Part shown: positions 63,364 through 64,000 of the stretch, piece by piece | Numbering within the stretch: position 1 is the first letter of the stretch | How the letters are laid out: each line of letters begins with the position of its first letter | DNA from: Clostridiales bacterium | GTDB taxonomy: Bacteria; Bacillota; Clostridia; Oscillospirales; Acutalibacteraceae | Reading direction: 5' to 3' | Assembly: GCA_012839185.1 (NCBI GenBank) | Contig: DUNU01000020.1 | Location: 62,001-126,000 of the forward strand | Length of the DNA stretch: 64,000 nt | The notes under the pieces: generated by a model | Databases searched by the model: none | The model's input: only the letters and a program-made list of their open reading frames with translations | Told to the model about the DNA's origin: nothing | Made by a program: the position numbers and the translations under genes

Positions 63364-64000
63364 ATGGCTAAATTTGAAGGTTACGAGCGTCGTGAAAGTA
63401 AAATTTTAGACACTCTCAAGAAGTATGGAATTTCCTCCATTGATGAATGTAAAACTATCTGTGATGAAAAGGGTATTGATCCCTATAAAATCGTTCAGGA
63501 AACTCAACCTATCTGCTTTGAGAATGCTAAGTGGGCTTATGTTGTTGGCTGTGCTATTGCAATCAAGAAAGGTTGCACAAAAGCAGCCGCTGCAGCCGCT
63601 GCAATCGGTGAAGGTCTTCAGGCTTTCTGTATCCCCGGTTCTGTTGCCGAAAATCGTAAAGTTGGTTTAGGTCACGGCAACCTCGGCAAAATGCTTCTCT
63701 CAGAAGAAACAGAGTGCTTTGCCTTTCTTGCAGGTCACGAATCTTTCGCAGCTGCTGAAGGTGCTATCAAAATTGCTCTTAACGCCAACAAAGTTCGCAC
63801 AAAGCCTCTTCGTGTTATCTTAAACGGTCTAGGCAAGGATGCTGCAATGATCATTTCCAGAATCAACGGCTTTACTCATGTTGAAACCGAATTTGATCCC
63901 TATACCGAAGAAGTAAAGGTTGTATTTGAAAAGCCTTATTCAAAAGGTGCTCGTGCTGATGTTAAGTGCTACGGTGTTGATAATGTTCCTGAGGGTGTTG
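63364..64000 (+). CDS. GGGtGRT-family protein (3' end outside window)
   Basis: The open frame from ATG 63364 (AGGAGGA upstream) runs off the right edge after 212 codons. The sequence matches the GGGtGRT protein family of anaerobes: QPICFENAKWAYVVGCAIAI, FCIPGSVAENRKVGLGHGNL, FLAGHESFAAAEGAI and RVILNGLGKDAAMII. The name-giving GGGtGRT motif lies in the missing C-terminal part. It is probably co-expressed with the NifU-like gene 13 bp upstream. The biochemical function is unknown. Confidence 0.85.
   Translation, partial: MAKFEGYERRESKILDTLKKYGISSIDECKTICDEKGIDPYKIVQETQPICFENAKWAYVVGCAIAIKKGCTKAAAAAAAIGEGLQAFCIPGSVAENRKVGLGHGNLGKMLLSEETECFAFLAGHESFAAAEGAIKIALNANKVRTKPLRVILNGLGKDAAMIISRINGFTHVETEFDPYTEEVKVVFEKPYSKGARADVKCYGVDNVPEGV

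Overview
The window is 64 kb of chromosomal DNA from a low-GC, Gram-positive-type anaerobe, most likely a gut or rumen member of the class Clostridia (Bacillota). This rests on strong AGGAGG ribosome sites with frequent TTG/GTG starts, many near-consensus TTGACA-17-TATAAT promoters, a T-box riboswitch, an L10 leader, SepF and DivIVA, an IreB-family protein, a pyruvate formate-lyase operon, and a dockerin-like secreted protein. The species cannot be named. No rRNA, tRNA, CRISPR array, insertion sequence, phage gene or replication origin was found.

Layout. 1-1000: the end of a probable ROK-family protein and a metallophosphoesterase. 1011-4517 (minus): a fic-pflB-pflA operon. 4598-13722: the translation/repair block miaB, ylbF-like, mutS, 2-hydroxyacid dehydrogenase, VTT membrane protein, mutL, miaA. 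13712-19710: an envelope and division block (HlyD-like protein, YggS, sepF, a very large divIVA-like gene, lspA, rluD). 19747-25879: a sugar block (split transketolase, rhaA, secreted PHP protein, FGGY kinase). 25912-29993: housekeeping genes (hypothetical, TSCPD, exonuclease III, plsC-like, phosphoesterase). 30033-30986 (minus): a membrane-anchored alpha/beta hydrolase. 31083-35137: the ribosomal/transcription cluster rpmG-secE-nusG-rplK-rplA and, after a separate promoter and L10 leader, rplJ-rplL. 35147-37646 (minus): rnpB followed by vanY-like and two chromate-transporter halves. 37757-39106: a two-domain ThyX-like protein. 39125-43727 (minus): a TtcA-like protein, a glutamate-1-semialdehyde-aminotransferase-like enzyme, T-box-controlled trpB, and the ireB pair.

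43821-53448 is the most unusual region. It is one plus-strand operon encoding a 1005-residue fused double flavoprotein (GlpA-like dehydrogenase, BFD-type iron-sulfur domain and a second FAD/NAD oxidoreductase), a DUF1667 protein, an FGGY kinase, an AGPS/GlcD-like FAD enzyme, and three tandem paralogous esterases. Each of the two gaps between the esterases carries a decayed copy of the last ~107 bp of the AGPS-like gene, so the history of the tandem duplication is visible in the DNA. The set looks like a pathway that releases, phosphorylates and oxidises a glycerol-like or polyol compound; its substrate is unknown.

53495-64000: glutamine synthetase under its own promoter, a dockerin-like secreted protein (minus), a ~360 bp gene-free gap, aconitase plus NAD-type isocitrate dehydrogenase, a propeller-like unknown, a Gfo/Idh/MocA dehydrogenase, a sugar-phosphate isomerase/epimerase-like TIM-barrel protein, and a NifU-like/GGGtGRT pair cut by the window edge.
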